Shown piece after piece: positions 42,714 to 50,183 of a DNA stretch of 64,000 nucleotides; within the stretch, counting starts at the first letter, position 1; the number at the start of each line of letters is the position of its first letter. The stretch comes from Polaromonas sp047303325 (GTDB lineage: Bacteria > Pseudomonadota > Gammaproteobacteria > Burkholderiales > Burkholderiaceae_C). Position numbers and translations under genes: made by a program. The DNA is taken from positions 1 through 64,000 of the forward strand of contig NZ_JBKBEX010000015.1 in assembly GCF_047303325.1 (NCBI RefSeq), read 5' to 3'. The notes under the pieces were generated by a model, which had not been told where the DNA came from, did not search any database, and saw nothing but the letters and a program-made list of their open reading frames with translations.

Positions 42714-42825
42714 CTCCCTCTCCCTTTGGGAGAGGGCAGGGGTGAGGGCCGGGGCCTGTGCGTGGGACGACGATGTTTCGTCCGCCACTGGCCCTCACCC
42801 TAACCCTCTCCCAGGGGGAGAGGGA
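42714..42825. repeat. Paired CCCTCACCC/CCCTCTCCC intergenic repeat
   Basis: The segments 42715-42750 and 42790-42825 are near-perfect inverted copies of each other (36 bp each), and each contains its own small hairpin, such as CCCTCTCCC with GGGAGAGGG. About 39 bp separate them. This widespread intergenic repeat type would fold into a large hairpin between the binding-protein gene and the adenine deaminase gene. Confidence 0.6.
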
Positions 42826-42839
42826 ATAAATCCCGGTTC

Positions 42840-42867
42840 GGCTGCCTCCAGGCAGCCTTTTGTTTTT
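42840..42867 (+). terminator. Intrinsic terminator after the purine importer operon
   Basis: GGCTGCC (42840-42846) pairs with GGCAGCC (42851-42857) around the loop TCCA, followed by TTTTGTTTTT. This is a textbook rho-independent terminator, placed just before the adenine deaminase start at 42880. Confidence 0.85.
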
Positions 42868-42879
42868 CAGGGAGCCGAT

Positions 42880-43923
42880 ATGTCTTTTTCCGTCAAACCC
42901 GTGGCCGCCGACCGCCTGCCCGAGCTGCTCAGGCGCATGCCCAAGGCCGAGCTGCACATGCACATCGAGGGCTCGCTGGAGCCCGAACTGATCTTCGCGC
43001 TGGCCAGCCGCAACAATGTCTCGATTCCCTACCGCAGCGTCGAAGAGCTGCGTAGCGCCTATGCCTTCACCAACCTGCAGAGCTTTCTCGACATCTATTA
43101 CGCCGGCGCCAGCGTGCTGATCACCGAGCAGGATTTTTACGACATGGCGCATGCTTACCTGCGCAAGGCGGCGGCCGACAATGTGCTGCACACCGAGATG
43201 TTCTTCGACCCGCAGACCCACACGGCGCGCGGCGTCAGCATGGCGACTGTGGTGAACGGCCTGCATCGCGCCTGCGTGGATGCTCAGGCCGAATTCGGCG
43301 TCAGCGCCTCGCTGATCCTGTGCTTTTTGCGCCACCTGAGCGAGGAGGACGCATTTGAAACGCTGGAGCAGGCCCTGCCGTTTCGCGACAAGTTCATAGG
43401 CGTAGGCCTGGATTCAGGCGAAGTCGGCAACCCGCCCGAAAAGTTTGCCCGCGTCTTCGCGCGCTGCCGCGAGTTGGGCTTTCACCTGGTCGCCCATGCG
43501 GGCGAGGAGGGGCCACCCGAATACGTCTGGACGGCGCTGGACGTGCTCAAGGTCGAGCGCGTGGACCACGGCGTGCGTTCCAGCCGCGATGCATCGCTGA
43601 TGCGGCGCCTGGCGCAAGACCGCATTCCACTGACGGTGTGCCCGCTGTCCAACCTCAAGCTCTGCGTGTTCCCCGACCTGGCCAGCCACAACCTGCGCGA
43701 ACTGCTGGACGCCGGCCTGGCCGCCACCGTCAATTCCGATGACCCGGCCTACTTCGGCGGCTATATGAACGAGAACTTCACGCAGACCTTCGCGGCCACC
43801 GGCATGGATGCGCGGCATGCCTATACGCTGGCACGCAACAGCTTCGAAGCGAGTTTTATCGACGCCTCGGCCAAGGCGCGTTTTGTGGACCGCCTCAACG
43901 AAAGCTTTGAGCGCTTTCGCTGA
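42880..43923 (+). CDS. Adenine deaminase, adenosine-deaminase superfamily (AAH1 type)
   Basis: The 347-residue zinc enzyme shows KAELHMHIEGSLEPELIFALA (metal His pair and the EGSLEPE form seen in AAH1-type adenine deaminases), FFDPQTHTARGV, HAGEEGPPEYVW (catalytic Glu), ERVDHGVRSSRD, and NSDDPAYFGGY with metal-binding Asp. These features favour adenine over adenosine as substrate. GGGAG lies 5-6 nt before ATG 42880. It sits after the purine importer and would supply hypoxanthine to xanthine dehydrogenase. Confidence 0.88.
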   Translation: MSFSVKPVAADRLPELLRRMPKAELHMHIEGSLEPELIFALASRNNVSIPYRSVEELRSAYAFTNLQSFLDIYYAGASVLITEQDFYDMAHAYLRKAAADNVLHTEMFFDPQTHTARGVSMATVVNGLHRACVDAQAEFGVSASLILCFLRHLSEEDAFETLEQALPFRDKFIGVGLDSGEVGNPPEKFARVFARCRELGFHLVAHAGEEGPPEYVWTALDVLKVERVDHGVRSSRDASLMRRLAQDRIPLTVCPLSNLKLCVFPDLASHNLRELLDAGLAATVNSDDPAYFGGYMNENFTQTFAATGMDARHAYTLARNSFEASFIDASAKARFVDRLNESFERFR

Positions 43924-43952
43924 TTGCCGCTGCGTTTATCCGCAGATGATTT

Positions 43953-44089
43953 ATCCGCAGATTACGCAGATTTACACAGATTGAAGACAGGAGTTTTGTA
44001 TTCAAGACTTCATATCCGCCCCCTGCGGTGGACACACGACCCTTCATCACATTTTTCTTAATCTGCGTAAATCTGCGTAATCTGCGGAT
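43953..44089. repeat. Inverted-repeat-bounded element, copy B (137 bp)
   Basis: The arms 43953-43982 (ATCCGCAGATTACGCAGATT at the start) and about 44058-44089 are inverted repeats and match the arms of copy A at 30767-30912. When turned round, the interior shares stretches with copy A, for example GGTCGT and TGAAGNCTTG. A partial extra unit (TTTATCCGCAGAT) lies just before it at about 43936. It lies between adenine deaminase and the MFS gene. Confidence 0.65.
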
Positions 44090-44198
44090 GTATTTCTGCG
44101 AATCCAGGCTCCCGGGGTTATTAGGCCGGGCGCCTGCCCAGCCGGCAGCTCAAACGTATGATCCGGGTAGAACCATAGAGCAAGCAAGGACCCCGGGC

Positions 44199-45491
44199 AT
44201 GGCCTCCACATCGCAGCCGCATCAAGAGTCTTCCCCCGCGCCGCACGGCGCCTGGCCCATCGCGCTGGCCGGGCTGGTGGCACTGGCCGTGGCCATGGGC
44301 ATAGGGCGCTTTGCCTTTACGCCGTTGCTGCCCATGATGCTGAGCGACGGCGTGGTCGACCTGCCCACGGCCAGCTGGCTGGCCAGTGCCAACTACTTCG
44401 GCTACATGCTGGGCGCCATCCTGTGCACGCTGCAGCCCTGGCTGTGGGCGCGTTTCGGGGGCCTGCCTTCGCTGGCGTATTCGTCGCTGGTGCGCGCGGG
44501 GCTGGTCGCGACGGGTGTGCTCACGCTGGCTATGGGCTGGCATGTGCCGGCCGCTTGGCCGTTTCTGCGTTTTGCGGCGGGTGTGACCAGCGGGGTGGTG
44601 TTTGTGTTCACTTCGGGTTGGTGCCTCTCGCAACTCGCCAAACGCGGCGTGCCCGCGATGGGCGGCATCATCTATGTCGGCCCCGGCGCGGGCATTGTGG
44701 TGAGCGGCCTCTTTGCCACCGGTATGGTGGCCTGGCAGTGGACGGCCGCCACCGGCTGGGTGATTTTTGGTGTGCTGTCTTTTGTGCTGACCGCCGCCGT
44801 GTGGCATGTCTTGCGCGGTGGTGACGAGCGCCTCATTCCACTGGCGCCGCGCGCGGCCGCGCAGCCGGGCAGTGCGGCGCAGCACCATGGCAATGCCGAG
44901 ATGACCTTGCTCACGCTGGCCTACGGCCTGGCCGGTTTCGGCTACATCATCACCGCCACCTTTTTGCCGGTGATCGCGCGCGCGGCGCTGCCGGGCTCGG
45001 CATGGCTGGACATGTTCTGGCCCATCTTCGGCCTCGGCGTGATGCTGGGCGCGTTGCTGGCTACAAGATTGCCACCGGGCAAGGACTTTCGCCTGCTGCT
45101 GGCCGGCTGCTACTTTTTGCAGGCCCTGGGCATTGCGGCCAGCCTCTGGAGCCCCAGCCTGGCGGGCTTTGCCATCGGCAGCCTGATGCTGGGCATCCCC
45201 TTTACCGCCATCACTTTCTTTGCGATGCAGGAAGTGCGCCGCCTGAAGCCCGCTACGGCCGCGAGCTTCATCGGCTTGCTGACTGCCACTTACGGTGTGG
45301 GGCAGATCCTGGGCCCGCCGCTGGTGGCCGTGCTGCTGCGCCACACGCCCAATGCGGGCGCGGGCTTTACGCTGTCGCTGGAGATTGCCGCCGCCACGCT
45401 GCTGCTGGGCGCCGGCCTCTACCTGTGGATGGCCAGGGCCTACCCGGTGCGGCCGTCGCTGCCGTCCGGCCAAACCGTTGCGGGCAAATAG
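44199..45491 (+). CDS. MFS transporter, YbfB/YjiJ family
   Basis: The 430-residue protein has about twelve membrane helices in two halves, with GIGRFAFTPLLPMML near the first helix, the hallmark of this MFS subgroup. The second half starts near residue 240 (MTLLTLAYGLAGFGYIITATFLPVIAR). AAGGA precedes ATG 44199; the longer frame runs back into the repeat element and is not used. Substrate unknown. Its neighbour is a minus-strand tautomerase gene, convergent with it. Confidence 0.88.
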   Translation: MASTSQPHQESSPAPHGAWPIALAGLVALAVAMGIGRFAFTPLLPMMLSDGVVDLPTASWLASANYFGYMLGAILCTLQPWLWARFGGLPSLAYSSLVRAGLVATGVLTLAMGWHVPAAWPFLRFAAGVTSGVVFVFTSGWCLSQLAKRGVPAMGGIIYVGPGAGIVVSGLFATGMVAWQWTAATGWVIFGVLSFVLTAAVWHVLRGGDERLIPLAPRAAAQPGSAAQHHGNAEMTLLTLAYGLAGFGYIITATFLPVIARAALPGSAWLDMFWPIFGLGVMLGALLATRLPPGKDFRLLLAGCYFLQALGIAASLWSPSLAGFAIGSLMLGIPFTAITFFAMQEVRRLKPATAASFIGLLTATYGVGQILGPPLVAVLLRHTPNAGAGFTLSLEIAAATLLLGAGLYLWMARAYPVRPSLPSGQTVAGK

Positions 45492-45502
45492 GGCGCCTGG
45501 CT

Positions 45503-45907
45503 TCAGCCCGGACCGGGCTGCTGCACCAGCGCCATGGCGAACTTGCCGCCGCCCACCGACCAGTCCGAGTAGTCGTTCTCGTGCATGAAGATAAACACAT
45601 CGTCGGGCGCCACGCTGGCGTTGGCTTTTAAATTGCGCGCGATGGCCGCGTAAAGCCCGCGTTTCATCGCGTCGCTGCGGCCGCGCCGCAGCGTGATCTC
45701 CACGACCACCGGCCGATCCGAGCGCGCCATGCCGTTGAAAGTCCGGTCGAAGAAGAACTGCCCGGCATCGTAGTCGCTCACCATGTTGAACAGCTCGTCC
45801 GCGGGCATGCCTATGCTGTCGATCAGGGCCTGGTGTATGCCCATGACGATGCCTTGCCGGTGCTCGGGGCTGGTGCTCTGGTGGACGTTGGTACGGATAA
45901 AAGGCAT
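45503..45907 (-). CDS. Tautomerase family protein (4-OT/MIF-like)
   Basis: The 134-residue protein starts MPFIRTNVH, placing the catalytic Pro right after the initiator Met as in tautomerases. The domain then runs through HRQGIVMGIHQALIDSIGMP and VVVEITLRRGRSDAMKRGL, the two beta-alpha-beta halves. I start it at 45907; the frame continues upstream but would bury the Pro. It is divergent from a LysR gene. Substrate unknown, probably an aromatic or keto-enol compound. Confidence 0.9.
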   Translation of the reverse strand: MPFIRTNVHQSTSPEHRQGIVMGIHQALIDSIGMPADELFNMVSDYDAGQFFFDRTFNGMARSDRPVVVEITLRRGRSDAMKRGLYAAIARNLKANASVAPDDVFIFMHENDYSDWSVGGGKFAMALVQQPGPG

Positions 45908-46037
45908 GTGATTTTTCCTCAATTGAAGTTGTTGCAGGCCAGCTGCTTGTTTTGCCAGGGTGCCGCGAATTCTGCCGGGCAAGGTTCACCAGGAAAAACG
46001 ATTTCTTGGCGCATCCTATGTGCAATAAACTCACATC

Positions 46038-46922
46038 ATGAAGCGCCGCCTTCCACCCCTGAATGCCTTGCGCGCCTTTGAGGCCGCCGCCCGGCTGGGC
46101 CGCATGACGGCCGCCGCCGAGGAGCTGTCGGTCACGCCGGGCGCCATCAGCCGGCAGGTGCGGCAGCTGGAACAGTCGCTGGGCGTGGTGCTGTTCGAGG
46201 GCGCCAAAAACAAGCCGCAACTGACGGCCGCCGGTGCCTCGCTGTGGCCGGCGCTGTCCGCCGCGCTGGACCAAATGGAGGCGGCCGTGCGCGAGGTGCG
46301 CAGCGGCGAGGCCGGAACGCTGGACGTGTGCTGCTTCAGCACCTTCACCGTCAAATGGCTGATCCCGCGCCTGTATGGCTTCAATGCGCTGCATCCCGAT
46401 ACCGAGGTTCGCCTCAGCGCGGCCGAGCATGCGCCGGACCTGGACCGCGACCGTTACGACCTCGTCATCACGGTCGCCGAACGCGGCAGCCAGGCCTCGG
46501 CCACCTTGCTGCCGCTGTTTGTGGAGCGCCTGGGGCCGGTCATGGCGCCCGCGCTGGCGGCCAGGGTGGCTGTGCGCAAGCCCCAGGACCTGGCCGGCCT
46601 GCCGCTGCTGCACACGACGACGCGGCCTGACGCATGGCGCATGTGGTGCGCGTCGCGCGGCAGCGACCTGGCGGTGCAGGGCGGCCCGGCCTTTGAGCAC
46701 TATTACTTCACGCTGGAGGCCGCGGTGGGCGGGCTGGGCGTCTGCATCGCGCCCTGGCACCTGGTGATGGACGACCTGCGCGCCGGCCGCCTGGTGGCGC
46801 CGCTGGGCTTTGAGGAAAGCGCCTACCAGTACGTGGCCAGGCGCCGCGCCGGGCCGCATGCGCGGCTGGACAGCTTTTGCGGCTGGCTGCAGCAGCAGGC
46901 GCGCGAGATGCCCGTGCCCTGA
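46038..46922 (+). CDS. LysR family regulator, GcvA-like, divergent from tautomerase gene
   Basis: The 294-residue protein starts MKRRLPPLNALRAFEAAARLG, the typical GcvA-group N-terminus, with the recognition helix in ELSVTPGAISRQVRQLEQ. The effector-binding domain follows from residue 90. The 130-bp gap to the tautomerase gene probably contains its site, and control of that gene is the simplest model. Confidence 0.9.
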   Translation: MKRRLPPLNALRAFEAAARLGRMTAAAEELSVTPGAISRQVRQLEQSLGVVLFEGAKNKPQLTAAGASLWPALSAALDQMEAAVREVRSGEAGTLDVCCFSTFTVKWLIPRLYGFNALHPDTEVRLSAAEHAPDLDRDRYDLVITVAERGSQASATLLPLFVERLGPVMAPALAARVAVRKPQDLAGLPLLHTTTRPDAWRMWCASRGSDLAVQGGPAFEHYYFTLEAAVGGLGVCIAPWHLVMDDLRAGRLVAPLGFEESAYQYVARRRAGPHARLDSFCGWLQQQAREMPVP

Positions 46923-47047
46923 GGCTGATTCGTCGCTAAATCCCCTGAAATCCCGCCATCCGGCCTGAACCGGTAAAATCAGGACTTCAGCGTGCTGTCC
47001 CGGCGCGCCAGCATCCGTTTATCTCCGGGGCCATGTAGAGGACCACC

Positions 47048-47161
47048 ATGTATAAAAACCTCGCGACCCCCGGTCTTTCGGCTTGTGTGGGCGCCTGTTT
47101 TATTTCTTCCATTCAATTTCTTGCCGCGCAGCACTTCGGCCGCACGAAAGCCGCGCCATGA
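47048..47161 (+). CDS. Candidate 37-residue small ORF coupled to queE
   Basis: An ATG at 47048, with AGAGG at 47037-47041 six bases before it, opens a 37-codon frame whose TGA overlaps the queE ATG (ATGA). The peptide starts MYKNLATPGL and has a hydrophobic Cys-containing middle (SACVGACFISSIQFLA). queE itself has no obvious ribosome-binding site, so its translation may depend on this frame. It may be a leader peptide or a small membrane protein. I do not recognise the family. Confidence 0.5.
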   Translation: MYKNLATPGLSACVGACFISSIQFLAAQHFGRTKAAP

Positions 47162-47793
47162 GCTACCAGGTCAAGGAAATTTTCTACACGCTGCAGGGCG
47201 AAGGCGCCAATGCCGGGCGGCCTGCGGTGTTCTGCCGTTTTGCCGGCTGCAACCTCTGGTCAGGCCGCGAGCAGGACCGCGCGAGCGCTGTCTGCAAATT
47301 TTGCGACACCGATTTTGTGGGCACCGACGGCACGCTGGGCGGCAAGTTTGCCGATGCCGACGCGCTGGCCCAGCAAATCGAAGCGCAGTGGCCGGCCGGC
47401 GACAGCGCCCACCGCTTTGTGGTCATGACGGGCGGCGAGCCGCTGCTGCAGGTCGATGCCGAATTGATTGCCGCGCTGCATGCGCGCGGTTTCCAGATCG
47501 CGGTCGAGACCAACGGCAGCATTGCCGCGCCCGAGGGCATAGACTGGATTTGCGTGAGCCCCAAGGCCGGTGCCCCCTGGGTGCAGCGCGCGGGCCAGGA
47601 GCTCAAGCTGGTCTGGCCCCAGCCAAGCTTTGACCTGGCCGAACTCGAAGCCGCCGACTTCACGCACCGCTACCTGCAGCCCATGGACAACCCGCAGCGG
47701 CAGCAAAACACCGAAACCTGCATCCAGCTGTGCATGGAGCGCCCGGCCTGGCGCCTCAGCCTGCAGACCCACAAGATCACGGGCATCCGATGA
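47158..47793 (+). CDS. queE: 7-carboxy-7-deazaguanine synthase QueE
   Basis: The 211-residue radical-SAM enzyme makes 7-carboxy-7-deazaguanine in queuosine/preQ0 synthesis. The N-terminus YQVKEIFYTLQGEGANAGRP is characteristic, and the [4Fe-4S] Cys residues are spaced C-X14-C-X2-C (Cys31, 46 and 49), as in QueE and unlike the usual CX3CX2C. VVMTGGEPLLQVD is the GGE SAM-binding motif. The stop overlaps the queD start by 4 nt. QueC and QueF are not in the window. Confidence 0.95.
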   Translation: MSYQVKEIFYTLQGEGANAGRPAVFCRFAGCNLWSGREQDRASAVCKFCDTDFVGTDGTLGGKFADADALAQQIEAQWPAGDSAHRFVVMTGGEPLLQVDAELIAALHARGFQIAVETNGSIAAPEGIDWICVSPKAGAPWVQRAGQELKLVWPQPSFDLAELEAADFTHRYLQPMDNPQRQQNTETCIQLCMERPAWRLSLQTHKITGIR

Positions 47794-48179
47794 AAAAGCT
47801 TCCTACGCCAGAACCCATGCGCTGCGAGATCAGCCAGACTTTTTACTTTGACGCGGCCCACACCCTCAAGCGAGCCATCGAGGCCGAAGGCAGCAAGCGC
47901 GTGCACGGCCATACCTACAACGCCGAGGTGTTTGTGGCCGGCGAGCCCGACGTCGCCACCGGCATGGTCATGGACCTGGGCCTGGTGCGGCGCGAAATCG
48001 CCGTGCTGCGCGAGGAGCTGGACCACCACATGCTCGACGACGTGAAAGAGCTGGGCCCGCCCACGCTGGAAAACCTTTGCCAGTTCATTTTCCGCAAGCT
48101 CGATGCCCGACTGCCGGGGCTGACCTCGGTGCGCGTGTGGCGCGCCTCCTTGGGCGACGGCTGCCGCGTGAGCCGTTGA
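47790..48179 (+). CDS. queD: QueD/PTPS-like 6-carboxytetrahydropterin synthase homologue
   Basis: The 129-residue protein has the PTPS fold with zinc His24 in FDAAHTL and His39/His41 in KRVHGHTYNAE, plus LDHHMLDD with Asp78-His79/80. Where E. coli QueD has catalytic Cys27 (HKCGRLHGH), this protein has Ser35, and the Glu of the C-terminal VKET motif is also not seen (VWRASLG). It may belong to a subgroup with a shifted active site or another product. It is co-translated with queE, which supports a queuosine role. Confidence 0.85.
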   Translation: MKKLPTPEPMRCEISQTFYFDAAHTLKRAIEAEGSKRVHGHTYNAEVFVAGEPDVATGMVMDLGLVRREIAVLREELDHHMLDDVKELGPPTLENLCQFIFRKLDARLPGLTSVRVWRASLGDGCRVSR

Positions 48180-48236
48180 TACCCTTTATCGGGATTTGCA
48201 TATCGTGGCGCGCATCTGCTGGGGTAACCTAGCCCC

Positions 48237-49520
48237 ATGAAAGCCTACCGCGCCGCCCTGTTGTATTTCACCGGCCCCGCCCAGGCCGCCTACGAGGCCG
48301 ACGGCCTGCTGGTGGTCGGCCCCGACGCGCAAGGCCGCCAGGTGGTGCAGGCCGCTGGCAGCTACCAGGCGCTGGCGCCGCGTTTTGCCGAGCTGCCCAC
48401 TGAACACCTGCCGGGCCGCATCATCGCGCCGGGTTTTGTGGACATGCACATCCACTATCCCCAGCTCGACGTGATCGGCTCGCCGGCCGAAGGCCTGCTG
48501 CCCTGGCTGGAAAACTACACCTTCCCTGAGGAAAGCCGCTTTTCGGCCGCCGGCCATAGCGCGCAGGCCGCTACTTTTTTCATTGACGAGCTGCTGCGCA
48601 ACGGCGTGACCACCGCGCTGGCTTTTGCCACCTCGCATCCCGCGTCCGTGAACGCGTTGTTCGGCGAAGCGCAAAAGCGCAGCCTGCGCCTGATGACCGG
48701 CAAATGCCTGATGGACCAGAACTCGCCCGAGGGCGTGCGTGACGACACCGCGCAAAGCCTCATCGACACCGAAGCCCTGATCCAGCGCTGGCACGGCGTG
48801 GACCGGCTCGGTTATGCCATCACGCCGCGTTTTGTACCCAGTTGCAGCGAAGCCCAGCTGCGCGGCGCCGGCGAGCTGGCTGCCAAATACCCCGACGTCT
48901 GGATACAGTCCCACGTCGCCGAGAACAAGGACGAAATCGCCTGGGTGCACCAACTGTATCCCGAGGCACGCAGCTATTTGAGCGTCTATGAGCAGTTCGG
49001 CCTGCTGCGCCCGCGCGCCGTCTATGCCCACTGCATACACATAGACGACGAAGACCGCGCGCTGATGCGTGCCACCGGCACGGCTGCGGCCGTCAGCCCG
49101 ACCAGCAACCTCTTCCTGGGCAGCGGCTTTTTTGATTACGAAGGCGCCGAGCGCATCGGTTATCCCTATGGCCTGGCCAGCGACGTGGGCGGCGGCACCT
49201 CCTTCAGCCCCTTCCACACCATGCTGGCCGCCTATTACGTGGGCCGCGAAGGGCAGACCAAGCCGGGCCTGTCGCTCTCGCCCCAGCAGCTGTGGTGGCA
49301 GCACACCGCGGGCGCGGCGCGCGCGCTGGGGCTGGAAGGCGTGGTGGGCAACCTGCAGCCCGGCTGCGAGGCCGACTTCGTGGTGCTCAACCCGCAGGCC
49401 ACGCCGCTGCTGGCGCGCAAGACCGCGCTGGCGGCCAACCTGGGCGAGCTGCTGTTCGCGCTGATCGTGCTGGGGGACGACCGGGTGGTGGAGCGCACGG
49501 TGATTTCGCAGGCTTTATAG
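48237..49520 (+). CDS. guaD: Guanine deaminase
   Basis: The 427-residue amidohydrolase converts guanine to xanthine. Marks: PGFVDMHIHYPQLDVIGSP (metal HxH), LLPWLENYTFPEESRF, PRFVPSCSEAQL, QSHVAENKDE with metal His and catalytic Glu, VYAHCIHIDDED, and SDVGGGTSFS with metal Asp. ATG 48237 gives the normal length. It completes the purine route together with adenine deaminase and xanthine dehydrogenase. Confidence 0.95.
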   Translation: MKAYRAALLYFTGPAQAAYEADGLLVVGPDAQGRQVVQAAGSYQALAPRFAELPTEHLPGRIIAPGFVDMHIHYPQLDVIGSPAEGLLPWLENYTFPEESRFSAAGHSAQAATFFIDELLRNGVTTALAFATSHPASVNALFGEAQKRSLRLMTGKCLMDQNSPEGVRDDTAQSLIDTEALIQRWHGVDRLGYAITPRFVPSCSEAQLRGAGELAAKYPDVWIQSHVAENKDEIAWVHQLYPEARSYLSVYEQFGLLRPRAVYAHCIHIDDEDRALMRATGTAAAVSPTSNLFLGSGFFDYEGAERIGYPYGLASDVGGGTSFSPFHTMLAAYYVGREGQTKPGLSLSPQQLWWQHTAGAARALGLEGVVGNLQPGCEADFVVLNPQATPLLARKTALAANLGELLFALIVLGDDRVVERTVISQAL

Positions 49521-49523
49521 GTC

Positions 49524-49550
49524 GCGCCCTCTCCCGGGGAGAGAGGGCGC
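49524..49550. terminator. GC-rich hairpin after guaD
   Basis: GCGCCCTCTC (49524-49533) pairs perfectly with GAGAGGGCGC (49541-49550) around a 7-nt loop. It begins 3 nt after the guaD stop. No T-run follows, so it may be a weak terminator or an mRNA-stabilising hairpin, possibly related to the CCCTCTCCC repeat at 42714-42825. Confidence 0.5.
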
Positions 49551-49592
49551 CAACCTTGCCTACAATCGGGGCACAGTGAGGAGTTCCCCCGA

Positions 49593-50165
49593 ATGAGCAT
49601 CAAGAGCGACAAATGGATACGCCGCATGTCCGAGCAGCACGGCATGATCGAGCCTTTCGAACCCGGCCAGATCCGGCAACGCGACGGCCACAAGATCATC
49701 AGCTACGGCACCAGCAGCTACGGCTACGACATCCGCTGCGCGCCCGAGTTCAAGGTCTTCACCAACATCCACAGCACGGTGGTCGACCCGAAGAACTTCG
49801 ACGAAAAGAGTTTTGTCGACTTCCACGGCGACAGCTGCATCATCCCGCCCAACAGCTTCGCGCTGGCCCGCACCGTCGAGTACTTCCGCATCCCGCGCAA
49901 CGTGCTGACCATCTGCCTGGGCAAAAGCACGTATGCCCGCTGCGGCATCATCGTCAACGTCACGCCCTTTGAGCCCGAATGGGAAGGTTATGTGACGCTG
50001 GAGTTCTCCAACACCACGCCGCTGCCCGCCAAGATCTACGCGGGCGAAGGCTGCGCGCAGGTATTGTTCTTTGAAAGCGACAAGGACGACGTCTGCGAGG
50101 TCTCGTACAAGGACCGCGGCGGCAAGTACCAGGGCCAGGTGGGCGTGACGTTGCCTAAGGCCTAA
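49593..50165 (+). CDS. dcd: dCTP deaminase
   Basis: The 190-residue homotrimeric enzyme deaminates dCTP to dUTP for thymidylate synthesis. Conserved segments are SYGTSSYGYDIRCAPEF, PPNSFALARTVEYF, GKSTYARCGIIVNVTPFEPE (catalytic Glu region), and the C-terminal GGKYQGQVGVTLPKA. GAGGAG precedes the start. It is a housekeeping gene and is not tied to the catabolic genes. Confidence 0.97.
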   Translation: MSIKSDKWIRRMSEQHGMIEPFEPGQIRQRDGHKIISYGTSSYGYDIRCAPEFKVFTNIHSTVVDPKNFDEKSFVDFHGDSCIIPPNSFALARTVEYFRIPRNVLTICLGKSTYARCGIIVNVTPFEPEWEGYVTLEFSNTTPLPAKIYAGEGCAQVLFFESDKDDVCEVSYKDRGGKYQGQVGVTLPKA

Positions 50166-50183
50166 AGAGCCGTCAGGAGCCGC

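Noticed and set aside
44121..46859. 912-codon open frame on the minus strand
   Set aside because: It runs opposite the MFS and LysR genes and across the tautomerase gene in another frame; low-complexity Arg/Gln/His composition marks it as a shadow.
46923..47157. PreQ1 riboswitch before queE
   Set aside because: TATAAAAACC near 47050 recalls the A-rich tail of preQ1-I, but no matching P1 stem and loop is seen, and the stretch lies within a coupled small frame.
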